From Acidobacteriaceae bacterium (GTDB lineage: Bacteria; Acidobacteriota; Terriglobia; Bryobacterales; Bryobacteraceae): DNA of 41,327 bases. A program made the translations under genes and the position numbers. Of the stretch, positions 8,902-17,898 are shown piece by piece. How positions within the stretch are numbered: the first letter of the stretch is position 1; each line of letters starts with the position of its first letter. The stretch spans positions 1 to 41,327 of the forward strand of contig JADCJL010000198.1 in assembly GCA_020247055.1 (NCBI GenBank), given 5' to 3'. Under the pieces are notes generated by a model that was not told where the DNA came from, ran no database searches, and worked only from the letters and a program-made list of their open reading frames with translations.

Positions 8902-9681
8902 CTATTTCCTGGAGCTCGAGGCTCCATACTTTGCGCCGTAGTAAGACGAGTATTTATAATACGACTCTGTAGCCTCCACCGACCCATTGAGTACTACCGC
9001 GGCCACTCTTGTCGGTCCTGCCAATTCCAGCACCTCGTCCACGCGCGCCCGCGGAGTGACACCGGACCGAACAACCATGAGTACCCCATCAACGCATTTC
9101 CACATGGTGAGCGTGTCAGGCACCGGACAAACCGGTGGGCTATCGACAATGACCCAATCGAACATGTCCTGCACGGAATCAAGCAACTTTGGCCAAGCAT
9201 CCGATTGAATGAGGTCGGTTGGATGCGTGACGGCCTTGCCAGACTGAAGAAAGTAGAAGCCGAGCGGATTAACCTTTCGGATATAGGAAACCGGATCATC
9301 TCCAAGTTCCAGACACTCGGCAGTCCCTGGGACGTTGTCAAGCCCGAGTGCACGGCCAATACTCGGACAATGGAGATCGGCCTCGATTAGGAGCACTCGT
9401 TGCCGGCCCCCATCTGCGAGGGCAGCAGCAGTATTGATTGCAATCGTTGATTTGCCGTCCTTCGGAATCGCGCTCGTCACGAGCAGCGTCTTCAGTTTTC
9501 GGGTCGTTCGCATTTCCCGCAAATGGTGCCGAAGCAGCCGGAAACGATCCTCCCCAAGCACGCGGGCTTTCTCGAGCATAGCCAACCGGCTATCCTCTGA
9601 CAGCGTGACGCCTACCTCATCCCCCACGATTTCCATCTTTGGCGCTAGAGATCCGCTACGTTCGAACTTTTCAGTTTCCAT
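8902..9681 (-). CDS. BY-kinase (bacterial tyrosine kinase, CpsD/CapB/Wzc-C type)
   Basis: This 259-residue cytoplasmic ATPase has Walker A AIPKDGKST (Lys77), Walker A' VLLIEADLH (about 96-103) and Walker B WVIVDSPP (about 176-183). The C-terminus ends with a tyrosine cluster, ESYYKYSSYYGAKYG, the autophosphorylation tail of this family. BY-kinases cycle with the Wzz-type partner to control polymer length and export. That partner is the next gene upstream, about 30 bp away, so kinase and activator are separate proteins as in many exosortase-linked loci. I choose the ATG at 9681 because AGGGAAG precedes it; an in-frame TTG lies nine codons upstream. Confidence 0.95.
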   Translation of the reverse strand: METEKFERSGSLAPKMEIVGDEVGVTLSEDSRLAMLEKARVLGEDRFRLLRHHLREMRTTRKLKTLLVTSAIPKDGKSTIAINTAAALADGGRQRVLLIEADLHCPSIGRALGLDNVPGTAECLELGDDPVSYIRKVNPLGFYFLQSGKAVTHPTDLIQSDAWPKLLDSVQDMFDWVIVDSPPVCPVPDTLTMWKCVDGVLMVVRSGVTPRARVDEVLELAGPTRVAAVVLNGSVEATESYYKYSSYYGAKYGASSSRK

Positions 9682-9711
9682 GGGTCTTCCCTTTTGTGTT
9701 TCCTGCAACGG

Positions 9712-11241
9712 TTATGTAATGTCGTTGGTATACATGCGGTACATCCACGCAGCCATCACAACGGCGGCCACAATACCACCGCATATGAAAAGGATGTTCT
9801 GCACCGTCAGCTTCCTCTGTTCCGTTGCGGTTAACATGAGAGGAACATTGATCACCAGTAGACTGGGGTAGGCGGAGGTGAATTCCTTATACGTAAGGTA
9901 GTTCGGCCAAATGATCTCGCTTGCGAAGGCGGCCAAGAGGCCAATCGCCAAGCCGGCGGCCAACGCGATCAGGCTGATGCGCAGACGATTGGGCGACGAC
10001 GGCATGGAAGGCAACGTCGGCGGATCGACTAGACGGAAGTTGTGCCCGGACTGCTGTTCCTCCAAGTTCGCCGCAACCTGTGACCGGAAGTACTTGGTTT
10101 GAAGTTCAGCAAACTCTTGACGCAACAGATCGTAATCCTTCTGGGCGACAGCAAGTTGTTGTTCACTGAGGGGCGACGACTGAAGCAGGGTCTGATTGTA
10201 TTTCGCCAATTCATCACGTAACGTCTTCGCGTTTTCGGTGAGCGTCGCGACTTCTCGCTTGCCGCGCTCCAATTGAGCAAGCATGTCAGCGAGGACTGGG
10301 TCGGTCAGAGTTGCTTCCGATTTTCCGCCGTCGCTGCCACCTTTCACCGCCCTTTGGAGCGCCTCAATCTCAGCGGTTCGTGCCCGCACCTCGGGATGTT
10401 GGGGGGTGTACGTTGCCAGTAGAGTACGCCTTTCTTGCTCCAGCCGTCCGATCGTCGCCATCATCGTCGCCTCGATGGACGCTTGTTGCTGCTGCAGACG
10501 CGAGATGTTCGCTGCGTTCATCTGCAGTTGAATCCGAAGGTCCGCCTGCAGTGAGAGCTTCGCAGCGTTGAGGCTTGGATTCTGCGAGGCGTTAGTTACC
10601 CGAGCGGCCAACAGCGCCTGTTCTTGTTCCTCTAGTCTCTTTCGCGAAATTTCTACTTGATTCTTGAGAAAGGTCGTCGTACTCCGCGACTGGGCCTCAC
10701 GATCCTGCAGGTTCACCTCGACGAATAGCGTGCAGAGCTGGCTCAGGATTTGTTGCGATATCTTTGGATCTTCCCACCTGAAAGAGATCGCGAACGCGGT
10801 GTAATCAGCCTTGGGAGTGAGCTGGTCAACAGGTCGGATTTCAATCTGCTTTCGGAGTTCCTCCCCCAACTGTTCGCCCGTTAACTTTTGTTTCAATTCC
10901 GGGAAGAGGCCGAATCGCTCAACGACGCCAGCAAGACGCGGCACTGAAAGGACCTGTCGCGTCACGCCGTTGATCATTTCAGCGCTGCTGCCGACCGCCA
11001 TCTGGTCAACGTATTGTTTGGGTATCTGCCCCTGCATGAGTACTAGCGTCGCTTTAGATGTGTACTGGCTTGGAAGTGTCTCCACCACACCCATCACGAC
11101 TAACGGGACCACGGTTGCGCATGACAGGATCAGCTTCCATCGCCGCTTGGCGGCGTTCTTTAGACTGCTAAGCTGTATACCTTCAGAATCCGCCCCGGCG
11201 TCGCGGCGGACAAAAGTCGATTGACTGCTTGTTTTTTCCAT
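9712..11241 (-). CDS. Wzz/GNVR-type chain-length determinant (polysaccharide co-polymerase)
   Basis: This 509-residue inner-membrane protein has the expected layout: a hydrophobic helix near residues 37-56, the Wzz domain with YTSKATLVLM, a long periplasmic region of Gln- and Glu-rich coiled coil (about 190-400), a Pro-rich GNVR-like motif (LVDPPTLPSMPSSPNRLR) followed by a second membrane helix, and an extra C-terminal membrane helix (ILFICGGIVAAVVMAAWMY). It has no kinase domain of its own; that is supplied by the next gene. It should set polymer length together with the BY-kinase and the Wza-type exporter. The ATG at 11241 follows the pyruvyl transferase stop by 18 bp. Confidence 0.93.
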   Translation of the reverse strand: MEKTSSQSTFVRRDAGADSEGIQLSSLKNAAKRRWKLILSCATVVPLVVMGVVETLPSQYTSKATLVLMQGQIPKQYVDQMAVGSSAEMINGVTRQVLSVPRLAGVVERFGLFPELKQKLTGEQLGEELRKQIEIRPVDQLTPKADYTAFAISFRWEDPKISQQILSQLCTLFVEVNLQDREAQSRSTTTFLKNQVEISRKRLEEQEQALLAARVTNASQNPSLNAAKLSLQADLRIQLQMNAANISRLQQQQASIEATMMATIGRLEQERRTLLATYTPQHPEVRARTAEIEALQRAVKGGSDGGKSEATLTDPVLADMLAQLERGKREVATLTENAKTLRDELAKYNQTLLQSSPLSEQQLAVAQKDYDLLRQEFAELQTKYFRSQVAANLEEQQSGHNFRLVDPPTLPSMPSSPNRLRISLIALAAGLAIGLLAAFASEIIWPNYLTYKEFTSAYPSLLVINVPLMLTATEQRKLTVQNILFICGGIVAAVVMAAWMYRMYTNDIT

Positions 11242-11259
11242 CTTACTTCTTGTTCAGTG

Positions 11260-12513
11260 TTATACGCGGGCGACTGCCTTCACGACTTCGGGCATAGTTC
11301 GGCGCAAGGTCTCGCGAAGCTTATGCCGGTTCTGGTAGTTGGTTATCACCGCTTTTAGCGCGGATTCTATGTCGGTGCTTCTAAGGTCGATCGTGATCGT
11401 ATTGGCTCCGACGCTCGCCATCACGCCCTCAAACTTTCCGCTGTATGCCAGTGCACTGCACGGGACGGCCTGCGACAGCGCGGCAATGCAGGCGTGCATC
11501 CTCGCGCCCATGAAGTAGTCACACCGGCCAATTAGCCCTTTGGTCTCGTCGTACAACAGACCCACTTTCGCGGCTCCAACCCGCTGCGGATGAGTCTTCG
11601 CGAAGTGGGCCATCACTTCTTGGATCGCCCCAACGTCGTCATCCGCGTTGCCCGGGCTCACCACGTGCGGAACCAACAGAATTGGCGAAGGCGTGGTTTT
11701 GAGGAAGTACTCGATGCAGCGGATCGTAAACTGGCGGTAGTCAACCGACAGGCTGAACTTTCGCCCTTCGTTCCAAAGAAGGCCGCTTATGTTGATTCCA
11801 ATCAGACTCGAATCGCTTACATCTCCGGGCGGCAGTTCCCAGATCTCGAGATCTAGCCTTCGCGCCGGTGGCACTTGAAAACCTAGATCGTAACCGAAGC
11901 TGATCTTCTTTCGTTGTTCTCCCCGCAGTTCGGCCATCTGTCGGATGGCGTCGAGGCGCTCTGCATCGCGGGAGTAGACTGTTTCAGCTCCGCGGAGAAT
12001 GTATCTTGCGAGGAACCGAGCCGCTGGCGTCTCGAAAGGGCCGACGGTCTGCGGCAGGAGAACCAGGCGTTTGCCCAACAGCAACACAAGGACTTGGGGA
12101 AGACCAACATAAAGCAGACGCACCAGCCCATAGATATCGCTAAAGCTGTCACCGCCTGAAATCGCAACGAAGAGGTCGGTGTCGGCCATTTCGCTGAGCA
12201 CGGCGTTCCTGCGGGCGAAACCGGATCGGGCGGGCTGTCTCGAAAACAAGCGCATCACCGCCAAAAATGCGGTCAGAAGGAAGACATTGTTATCTTGAAA
12301 CAGATATTTCGAAAACCGGATAGGGACCAACCGGTGCTGGCTTTTTCGATCAACCCCCCGGAACTCTAGCTCCTCCGCCTGCCGGGCGTAATTAAGGAAA
12401 TAGACATCCGCATTGGGATACTGCCGCAAAAGGTTCTGGACGGAACCCGCGGCGAGGACACTGACGCCCATATTACCCGTGTCGACGGAGGCTCCCAGCA
12501 AACCGATCTTCAC
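11260..12513 (-). CDS. Polysaccharide pyruvyl transferase family protein
   Basis: This 417-residue GT-B-like protein matches the pyruvyl transferase family (CsaB/WcaK type), which adds a pyruvate ketal from phosphoenolpyruvate to sugars of surface polymers. Visible family features are the N-terminal MKIGLLGASVDTGNMGVSVLAAG, the VAISGGDSFSDIYG motif, LLPQTVGPFE, and near the C-terminus CDYFMGARMHACIAALSQAVP with its conserved R-H pair. The start is a GTG at 12513 whose GTGA overlaps the stop of the polymerase gene, so translation is probably coupled. Pyruvylation would give the exopolysaccharide negative charge. Confidence 0.93.
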   Translation of the reverse strand: MKIGLLGASVDTGNMGVSVLAAGSVQNLLRQYPNADVYFLNYARQAEELEFRGVDRKSQHRLVPIRFSKYLFQDNNVFLLTAFLAVMRLFSRQPARSGFARRNAVLSEMADTDLFVAISGGDSFSDIYGLVRLLYVGLPQVLVLLLGKRLVLLPQTVGPFETPAARFLARYILRGAETVYSRDAERLDAIRQMAELRGEQRKKISFGYDLGFQVPPARRLDLEIWELPPGDVSDSSLIGINISGLLWNEGRKFSLSVDYRQFTIRCIEYFLKTTPSPILLVPHVVSPGNADDDVGAIQEVMAHFAKTHPQRVGAAKVGLLYDETKGLIGRCDYFMGARMHACIAALSQAVPCSALAYSGKFEGVMASVGANTITIDLRSTDIESALKAVITNYQNRHKLRETLRRTMPEVVKAVARV

Positions 12514-13865
12514 AAGGCCACTTCCTGCACTTTGACCTCTGTCTCGCTACCCAGATTCGAGGGTGCGTCGAGCAAGCCTTCCTCTATCGCTGAATCACTC
12601 CTGGCTTGGTCTACCGCGTGCCCAACGGCCACCACCATCGCAGCGGTCACAAACCAGTGGAGCATGCTCTGCGATTCGAAGTACGCCACACTGAAGAACG
12701 TTGCCGTGTGTCCGGCAATCATTGCCCCGAGCGTCCACACGAAGAAACGTTCCCCCCGCGGCAAGCAGTTTTCCCACCGCACCGCGTAGCCGATGAGAGA
12801 GTATAGCCGCTTAAGAATAAGAACGAAAACCACTAAAGTGGCGAACCCTCCACGCAGCCCCTCAATCAAATAGTGATTCGTGATGTCTCCCGCAAACACT
12901 CCCCACGCCCCTACGTCCTTGGTCCCCAAAGCGAACCATTCGAAAAAGTGCTTGACGGCCATGTCAATTAGGAACGACCGGTGCCATCCGGTAGAGGCCG
13001 ACAATACGTTGATCCTCGCGAAGATAAACCATATCGGCTCACTCATCGACAGCTGCACCACGACCAGCACCGCCACAATCCCTTTCCGAACCAGTCCCAT
13101 CTGCTTGCGGAGAGGCCATAAACACAGCGCACCCACGGCGCACAGTACAGTCATAAGCGGCCCACTCGACCCGGATGTTATCACCATGCCGAGACCGGAC
13201 AGTACGCCGGCAATGCAGGCCATGCGTCCTCCCCGAAACCTCCAAAGCCCGAGAAACAATGGCAGCCAGATGGCGCCCACGGTACCAGCTAGAATAGGGT
13301 GAGAGTATGGACCCTGACTTCGGACGATTTCGTCTCGAACAATACTGAATGCCGGAACGCCACCCAAGGCCGAGAATTGGTTAAATCCGGTGACTCGTTC
13401 TACCGTCATTAAAACAGCCACGGGCACGAGGATATAAGCCATTACTCTCGTGATCCGCGCAACATCGGCCATGTCCCGCATCGAGTAGCGGAAACAGTAA
13501 TACAGCGCGATCGCATCAAGCGCGAATCCGGTTCGATTAACGAATGCATCCACCGTTAGCCATAGGGCGGTAAAAGTAACGACGCGCAGAACATTCCAGA
13601 TTGTAAACAGTCGGTCGACAGCGGATGGCGTTATTTGATTCCATTCCCCTCGCACGATCATCCTGATCATTATGGCGATCAGCACCACTCGGAGGGCCGT
13701 AAAGTTCAAGTCCAGGAACACCAAGCGCTGTCCGAGGGTTAGCCAGGAACCGGCGATGAGAACGGGTATCGGCACCCACCGCCTTCCGATGAGGACAGAC
13801 AATAAAACCAGGATACCTATGGCTAGGACGCCGGGCGTAGTGATATTTGTTACTTCGTCACCCAC
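12510..13865 (-). CDS. O-antigen polymerase/ligase-like membrane protein (Wzy type)
   Basis: This 451-residue protein is almost entirely hydrophobic, with about ten to twelve membrane segments and a larger extracytoplasmic loop around residues 180-210 containing FSIVRDEIVRSQGPYSHPILAG. The S/G-P-x-H-P-type motif in that loop is typical of the O-antigen ligase/Wzy superfamily. A second loop has WHRSFLIDMAVKHFFEWFALGTKD. In this locus it is the best candidate for the repeat-unit polymerase. The start is GTG at 13865 with AGGA-rich sequence upstream. Its stop overlaps the GTG of the pyruvyl transferase gene. Confidence 0.85.
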   Translation of the reverse strand: MGDEVTNITTPGVLAIGILVLLSVLIGRRWVPIPVLIAGSWLTLGQRLVFLDLNFTALRVVLIAIMIRMIVRGEWNQITPSAVDRLFTIWNVLRVVTFTALWLTVDAFVNRTGFALDAIALYYCFRYSMRDMADVARITRVMAYILVPVAVLMTVERVTGFNQFSALGGVPAFSIVRDEIVRSQGPYSHPILAGTVGAIWLPLFLGLWRFRGGRMACIAGVLSGLGMVITSGSSGPLMTVLCAVGALCLWPLRKQMGLVRKGIVAVLVVVQLSMSEPIWFIFARINVLSASTGWHRSFLIDMAVKHFFEWFALGTKDVGAWGVFAGDITNHYLIEGLRGGFATLVVFVLILKRLYSLIGYAVRWENCLPRGERFFVWTLGAMIAGHTATFFSVAYFESQSMLHWFVTAAMVVAVGHAVDQARSDSAIEEGLLDAPSNLGSETEVKVQEVAL

Positions 13866-13936
13866 AGTTCGTTAGTCCTTCCTGGGGCTGATTGGGCAAT
13901 GGCGACATCTGGTTTCGCTGGCCTTGCGGCCCCTTC

Positions 13937-14641
13937 TTAGCGTTGTCTGCAAGAGAGCAGGGGATGGTTAAGTGGCAATTGCTGCAAATCTTTGCCCATG
14001 TCGTGTTTGTACTGCATCACCTCTTCAATTGGAAGCTCCCACCAACGCCCTCGCAGGACTGCCGCCTGATAGTCAAGCGGAAATCGATAGCGGAGAATGC
14101 GGGCCGGAACGCCAACGACGATTGCAAAATCGGGCACGTCGGCGGTGACCACGGATCCAGCACCAATAACCGACCCAATTCCGATTCGACTGCAGCGTGG
14201 CGTAATGATGGCATTTGCCCCGATCCATGCGTCGTGACCTATCAACAAACGCTGCGACTCCGGCAATTGATCATCTTCATACCAACCAAGTCTCTTATTG
14301 TAAAAATAGGGATGTGTGGAGATTCGTTCTGTCGGGTGGTTTCGACGGAAAGCTTTTACGCCGGCAGCGATCGAGACGTATCGACCAATGGTTATCCCTG
14401 CCGGGAAAGAGCCAGGCTTCATGCATTCGCCGTAGCTGTAGCTGCCGACTTCCACTCCATGGTATTTTCTGACGATACAGCGTGCGGTATACGATGTTAG
14501 TTCCCCACCCTCCAGCACTTGGGCGAGATACCAGCTCACTCTTCGGAGCAGCCGGACACTGTACGCTCGGACCAAGAGAGCAGAGAGGATGCTCCGGTGC
14601 AGGTGATCTTCGTTCCGGCCTTGGCTATTTAATTGCGACAT
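13937..14641 (-). CDS. Hexapeptide-repeat acyltransferase (CatB/Vat-like O-acetyltransferase)
   Basis: This 234-residue left-handed beta-helix acyltransferase shows VEVGSYSYGECMKPGSFPAG, TIGRYVSIAAGVKAFRRNHP with a likely catalytic His, then IGHDAWIGANAIITP and IGIGSVIGAGSVVTADVPDFAIVVGVPARILRYRF, the closing motif of xenobiotic/streptogramin-type acetyltransferases. Such enzymes in EPS loci O-acetylate sugars of the repeat unit. The ATG at 14641 lies inside the end of the flippase gene (17-bp overlap), so the pair is likely translated together. A 71-bp gap separates it from the polymerase gene upstream of which it was preceded in transcription. Confidence 0.88.
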   Translation of the reverse strand: MSQLNSQGRNEDHLHRSILSALLVRAYSVRLLRRVSWYLAQVLEGGELTSYTARCIVRKYHGVEVGSYSYGECMKPGSFPAGITIGRYVSIAAGVKAFRRNHPTERISTHPYFYNKRLGWYEDDQLPESQRLLIGHDAWIGANAIITPRCSRIGIGSVIGAGSVVTADVPDFAIVVGVPARILRYRFPLDYQAAVLRGRWWELPIEEVMQYKHDMGKDLQQLPLNHPLLSCRQR

Positions 14642-16052
14642 TTAAATCCAGCCGAACGCTTCGGCAGGTGCGGAACACTGTTACTGCTAACAAAAGGAAG
14701 GCGGCGGTACGCAGTAAAGGAGAGACCGGCGCCGATTGGATCAGTACGAGCAATGACGCTACCACGGCTCCCACCAAAAGAACCGGCAGTGCCTTTCTCA
14801 CGACTCTATGCCTCAGCTTGCTTAGTTGGAAAAAGCTGATTATGGTCGCGCTGATCTCGGCGATCGCCCCAATCACGGCCACCGTCCCCAATGTTCCATT
14901 CTGGCCTACGGCGGCGGAAATACACCCCAATCCCGCTGCACGAACCAGATTCGACTGCAACCCATTATGAGTGTCGGCCTGCGCTAATGCGGCGACCGTG
15001 GGAACAGCCCTGATGATTCGGAAAGCCCACGCTGCCGCCATCGCAGTTACTAACAGAGACGAAGGCACGTACTGCTCGCCAACCACAGCGGTTATAAGAC
15101 TGGGGCCGTAGAGTACGAGCGGAGCAAAATAGCAGAGGGCAATCACGAGGCCCCATTGCAGGAGACGTTGGAATCTCCATCCAAATCCGTCCTCGTCGGT
15201 TTGTACCTGCGAGAGGTATGGTAGCCCAAGCGAGAGAATCACGTTGGCGATGGCAAACGATGGAGCCATCGTGATGGTCGCAACACTGGAGTACACACCG
15301 ATCTGTTGCAAAGTCAGCGAGGTGTTGCCGAGAAGCGTGCGGGCCGAACCAATGACGAGACGGTCGCCTTGGGTGATGGCGAACAGTAAGATAGAGTTTG
15401 CGACCAACGGCCAGCTGAACTTGTAGTAGCGGCGCAAAACAGTGCGATCATAGGACCACCGGTACGGGCGTTCACTGATAGCGTGCGACAACGTTACTGC
15501 TATCAACGCCTGCAGCAACACTCCGGCTACCACTGCGCGGTGATCTTTGAGGAAGACGGCGAGTACGATCGACACGCCGCTAGTGATGACATTAGTGCCA
15601 ACTTCGGTGATGATCCACGGGTTGAAACGCATATGACGCTGCAGGCGGCTGCAGTCCGTGTGGTAGAACCCGCGAATGAAAGGAAAAGCAGCCAAAAGCC
15701 GAATTTCGTCCACGCATTGGCTCAGTCCGAGTATCGCAGCGAGAGGCCCGGCTACGAGATAGAGAAGAAGTCCGTTAAGAGCGCCACGAATCGTTCGCTG
15801 TAAGTGAATTGACCGTTGGAGGCGTTCATCGTCTCCGTCCGGTGCCTGAATCAAGATGGTGTCCGCCCCAGCGCTGCTTATGATCTCGCCTAACTGGGCC
15901 GCGCCGGCCACAAGGGCAGCGATGCCGAATTCGGCTGGAGAGAGCAGACGCGCAATTACCGCGTACCGGACGAAGGAGCTGAGTTGCATCGTGCCTTGCG
16001 CCGCGGCAACTGCGGCGGTGGCACGACTTCCCCGGTTCAGCAATTTCAACAT
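14625..16052 (-). CDS. Polysaccharide flippase (Wzx/MATE-type, MOP superfamily)
   Basis: This 475-residue membrane protein has roughly twelve to fourteen hydrophobic segments and the typical N-terminal pattern of the Polysacc_synt family: ATAAVAAAQGTMQLSSFVRYAVIARLLSPAEFGIAALV. It would flip the lipid-linked repeat unit across the inner membrane. Charged loops such as GDRLVIGSARTLLG follow the family pattern. It lies 12 bp after the beta-helix protein gene and overlaps the acetyltransferase gene by 17 bp, so it is embedded in the operon. Confidence 0.92.
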   Translation of the reverse strand: MLKLLNRGSRATAAVAAAQGTMQLSSFVRYAVIARLLSPAEFGIAALVAGAAQLGEIISSAGADTILIQAPDGDDERLQRSIHLQRTIRGALNGLLLYLVAGPLAAILGLSQCVDEIRLLAAFPFIRGFYHTDCSRLQRHMRFNPWIITEVGTNVITSGVSIVLAVFLKDHRAVVAGVLLQALIAVTLSHAISERPYRWSYDRTVLRRYYKFSWPLVANSILLFAITQGDRLVIGSARTLLGNTSLTLQQIGVYSSVATITMAPSFAIANVILSLGLPYLSQVQTDEDGFGWRFQRLLQWGLVIALCYFAPLVLYGPSLITAVVGEQYVPSSLLVTAMAAAWAFRIIRAVPTVAALAQADTHNGLQSNLVRAAGLGCISAAVGQNGTLGTVAVIGAIAEISATIISFFQLSKLRHRVVRKALPVLLVGAVVASLLVLIQSAPVSPLLRTAAFLLLAVTVFRTCRSVRLDLNVAIK

Positions 16053-16064
16053 CGATATGAGCGC

Positions 16065-17519
16065 TTATCGCTTTCGACGGGAGTCATCTGTGGAAGGGAG
16101 GGAGAATGGCCTGGTCGGAGTCTGTTCGTAGGGTCCGATGTCCCTAATCGAGCCCAATGGCCGCTGCTGCCCGGTTTTATCGAACGGCAGGGTACTGCCA
16201 TGGGCGGCATCCCGCGCTGGGCTTCGAGGTGTGATCCGGAAATCTCGGCCGATCACGTCCGAAAAGAGAGGCTGCTGGTTGACGATGTCCCCCTTCCACT
16301 GGCTTTGGACATATTGTCCGTCGTCGCGGTAGAGAAGATTTCCAGTTGCGACCACCTCACCGTTGGTGTAGCCGGACAGTTCTGCACCATACGGCTTCCA
16401 CCCGGTATTTACATGGAGGTTGAAACGATGGATCGCTTGCGTCCCATTAAGGTAGCCCGCAAAGCCGTTCGCGACACACAGATTGTGTTCGAACACGACG
16501 GAGCCGACGTGATCAAACAGCACGCACCACGTCGACCTACTTCCCTCCGGCCCGAATCCTAAGACGTTATTAGTGATCGTCCAGTCGTAGTGGCTGGTGT
16601 ACGACCCTGCTTGTTTCGAGCTGGTGTCGCGGACTATGATTGCCTGGTGGGCGCCGAGACAGGTGTTGCCATCGATGACGATTCTCCGGGCAATGTTATC
16701 AATCTGGCCAACGTTATAGGACTGAAAGCAATCGATGTGACAGTCGATACAGTCTTGGATTCGGTTACCGTGAAAGTAGTTTCTCTTCAAGGTAACGTTC
16801 TCTCCGAAGATTCTTGAGTAGTCGTTATCGCCCCGCCCACCCTCGGCTTTCAACTCCTGCACCTCATTGTCGGCGAAGACGCAGTTGTCTCCACAATAGA
16901 TCATGAATCCATAGCCGGTGTTGCGAATGTAATTCTTTGCTACGGTGATGTCCCTCGAGAATTCGGCTGGCGGCACGTTACTCTTCATGGCAACGCCGGC
17001 CCACGGTCGCCCCGGAGTCTGGCTGGCGTCAACCACATTGTTGGTTACGGTGATATTCCGCTGCTTTGCCGCGATAAAGACGCCAGACCCCGCTTCGCCG
17101 GCAATATTGGAGCCCACAATGCGGAAGCAATCGATGGTCACATAACTCGCCTCGATGGAAAACCCTCGGAGCGTTGTGACGGGCGCGGGCCGCTCGCCTC
17201 TGGAATTCGGATCCTGAATCACCGTCGAGGGACATTCCTGCCCGATGCGCGCGGTGTAGAGCACGGGAGCGCCTTCTTCCCCGCCCCTGGTGATTCTCAC
17301 CCGTTCGTTGAAATCTCCGGGGCCCACGCGGACTACGTCATGAGGACGGGTTGCCAACTGACTGGCGCGTGTGATGGTAAGGCACGCCTGTTGCAAGCTC
17401 AGACATGTGTTCTGGTCCTTACCAGTCTTTTCGACGTAATACGTATCACTGGAAGCGGCCGTCCCGCAGGCCAACAGTAGGAGTGTCACTACTAACCTTT
17501 CCGGTCTCATTTTTCTCAT
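16065..17519 (-). CDS. Secreted right-handed beta-helix protein (pectate-lyase-like fold)
   Basis: This protein of about 484 residues has an N-terminal signal peptide (basic MRKMRPER, then VVTLLLLACGTAAS) followed by repeated short strands typical of parallel beta-helix proteins: NITVTNNVVDAS, DITVAKNYIRNTGYGFMI, NVTLKRNYFHGN, RIVIDGNTC and TITNNVLGFG. Several cysteines could form disulphides outside the cytoplasm. The family includes polysaccharide lyases and epimerases, and such a protein could trim or modify the polymer in the periplasm, but no catalytic set is recognised. I choose the ATG at 17519, preceded by GAGGAA; a GTG 24 codons upstream is open but would hide the signal peptide. Confidence 0.85.
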   Translation of the reverse strand: MRKMRPERLVVTLLLLACGTAASSDTYYVEKTGKDQNTCLSLQQACLTITRASQLATRPHDVVRVGPGDFNERVRITRGGEEGAPVLYTARIGQECPSTVIQDPNSRGERPAPVTTLRGFSIEASYVTIDCFRIVGSNIAGEAGSGVFIAAKQRNITVTNNVVDASQTPGRPWAGVAMKSNVPPAEFSRDITVAKNYIRNTGYGFMIYCGDNCVFADNEVQELKAEGGRGDNDYSRIFGENVTLKRNYFHGNRIQDCIDCHIDCFQSYNVGQIDNIARRIVIDGNTCLGAHQAIIVRDTSSKQAGSYTSHYDWTITNNVLGFGPEGSRSTWCVLFDHVGSVVFEHNLCVANGFAGYLNGTQAIHRFNLHVNTGWKPYGAELSGYTNGEVVATGNLLYRDDGQYVQSQWKGDIVNQQPLFSDVIGRDFRITPRSPARDAAHGSTLPFDKTGQQRPLGSIRDIGPYEQTPTRPFSLPSTDDSRRKR

Positions 17520-17898
17520 GCGTTCGATTCCTCGGGTGTTGTTGGACGCAGTGTTATATGGAGAGGCGCAGCCTCTGGTGATGGAAATCACTTTCTGGTA
17601 GAGAGCTTCGCTGAGGTCGGCTCTTTGCAGAGGATCTCAGAAGATATGATGAGATCCCGTTTGAGAGGTGGCCTGGCAGACAGATAACAATCGGAGTTAG
17701 GGATTCGGAGCAATCGGGATCGGCCGGAGGCGCCTGTGTCTGATCTGGCGGTATAACTCCGTACTGACTTTCGGGACCGCTTCCGGTTTCGACGTTCGCC
17801 GATCGATAGACTTCCTAGGCCGGTGAGACGTCTACTCAGCCAGGTTCGTCTCGGAGTAGAGAACGGTGGTTTCGGCTAGCCCGACCAAAACTGTGCCG
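17520..17898. other. Gap of about 380 bp within the locus; contains a perfect hairpin
   Basis: No gene is supported here. GGATCTCA at 17632-17639 and TGAGATCC at 17650-17657 form an 8-bp perfect inverted repeat with a 10-base loop. No T-run follows on either strand, so it looks more like an mRNA structure or operator than a terminator. The gap may include a promoter for the beta-helix gene and the genes after it. Confidence 0.45.
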
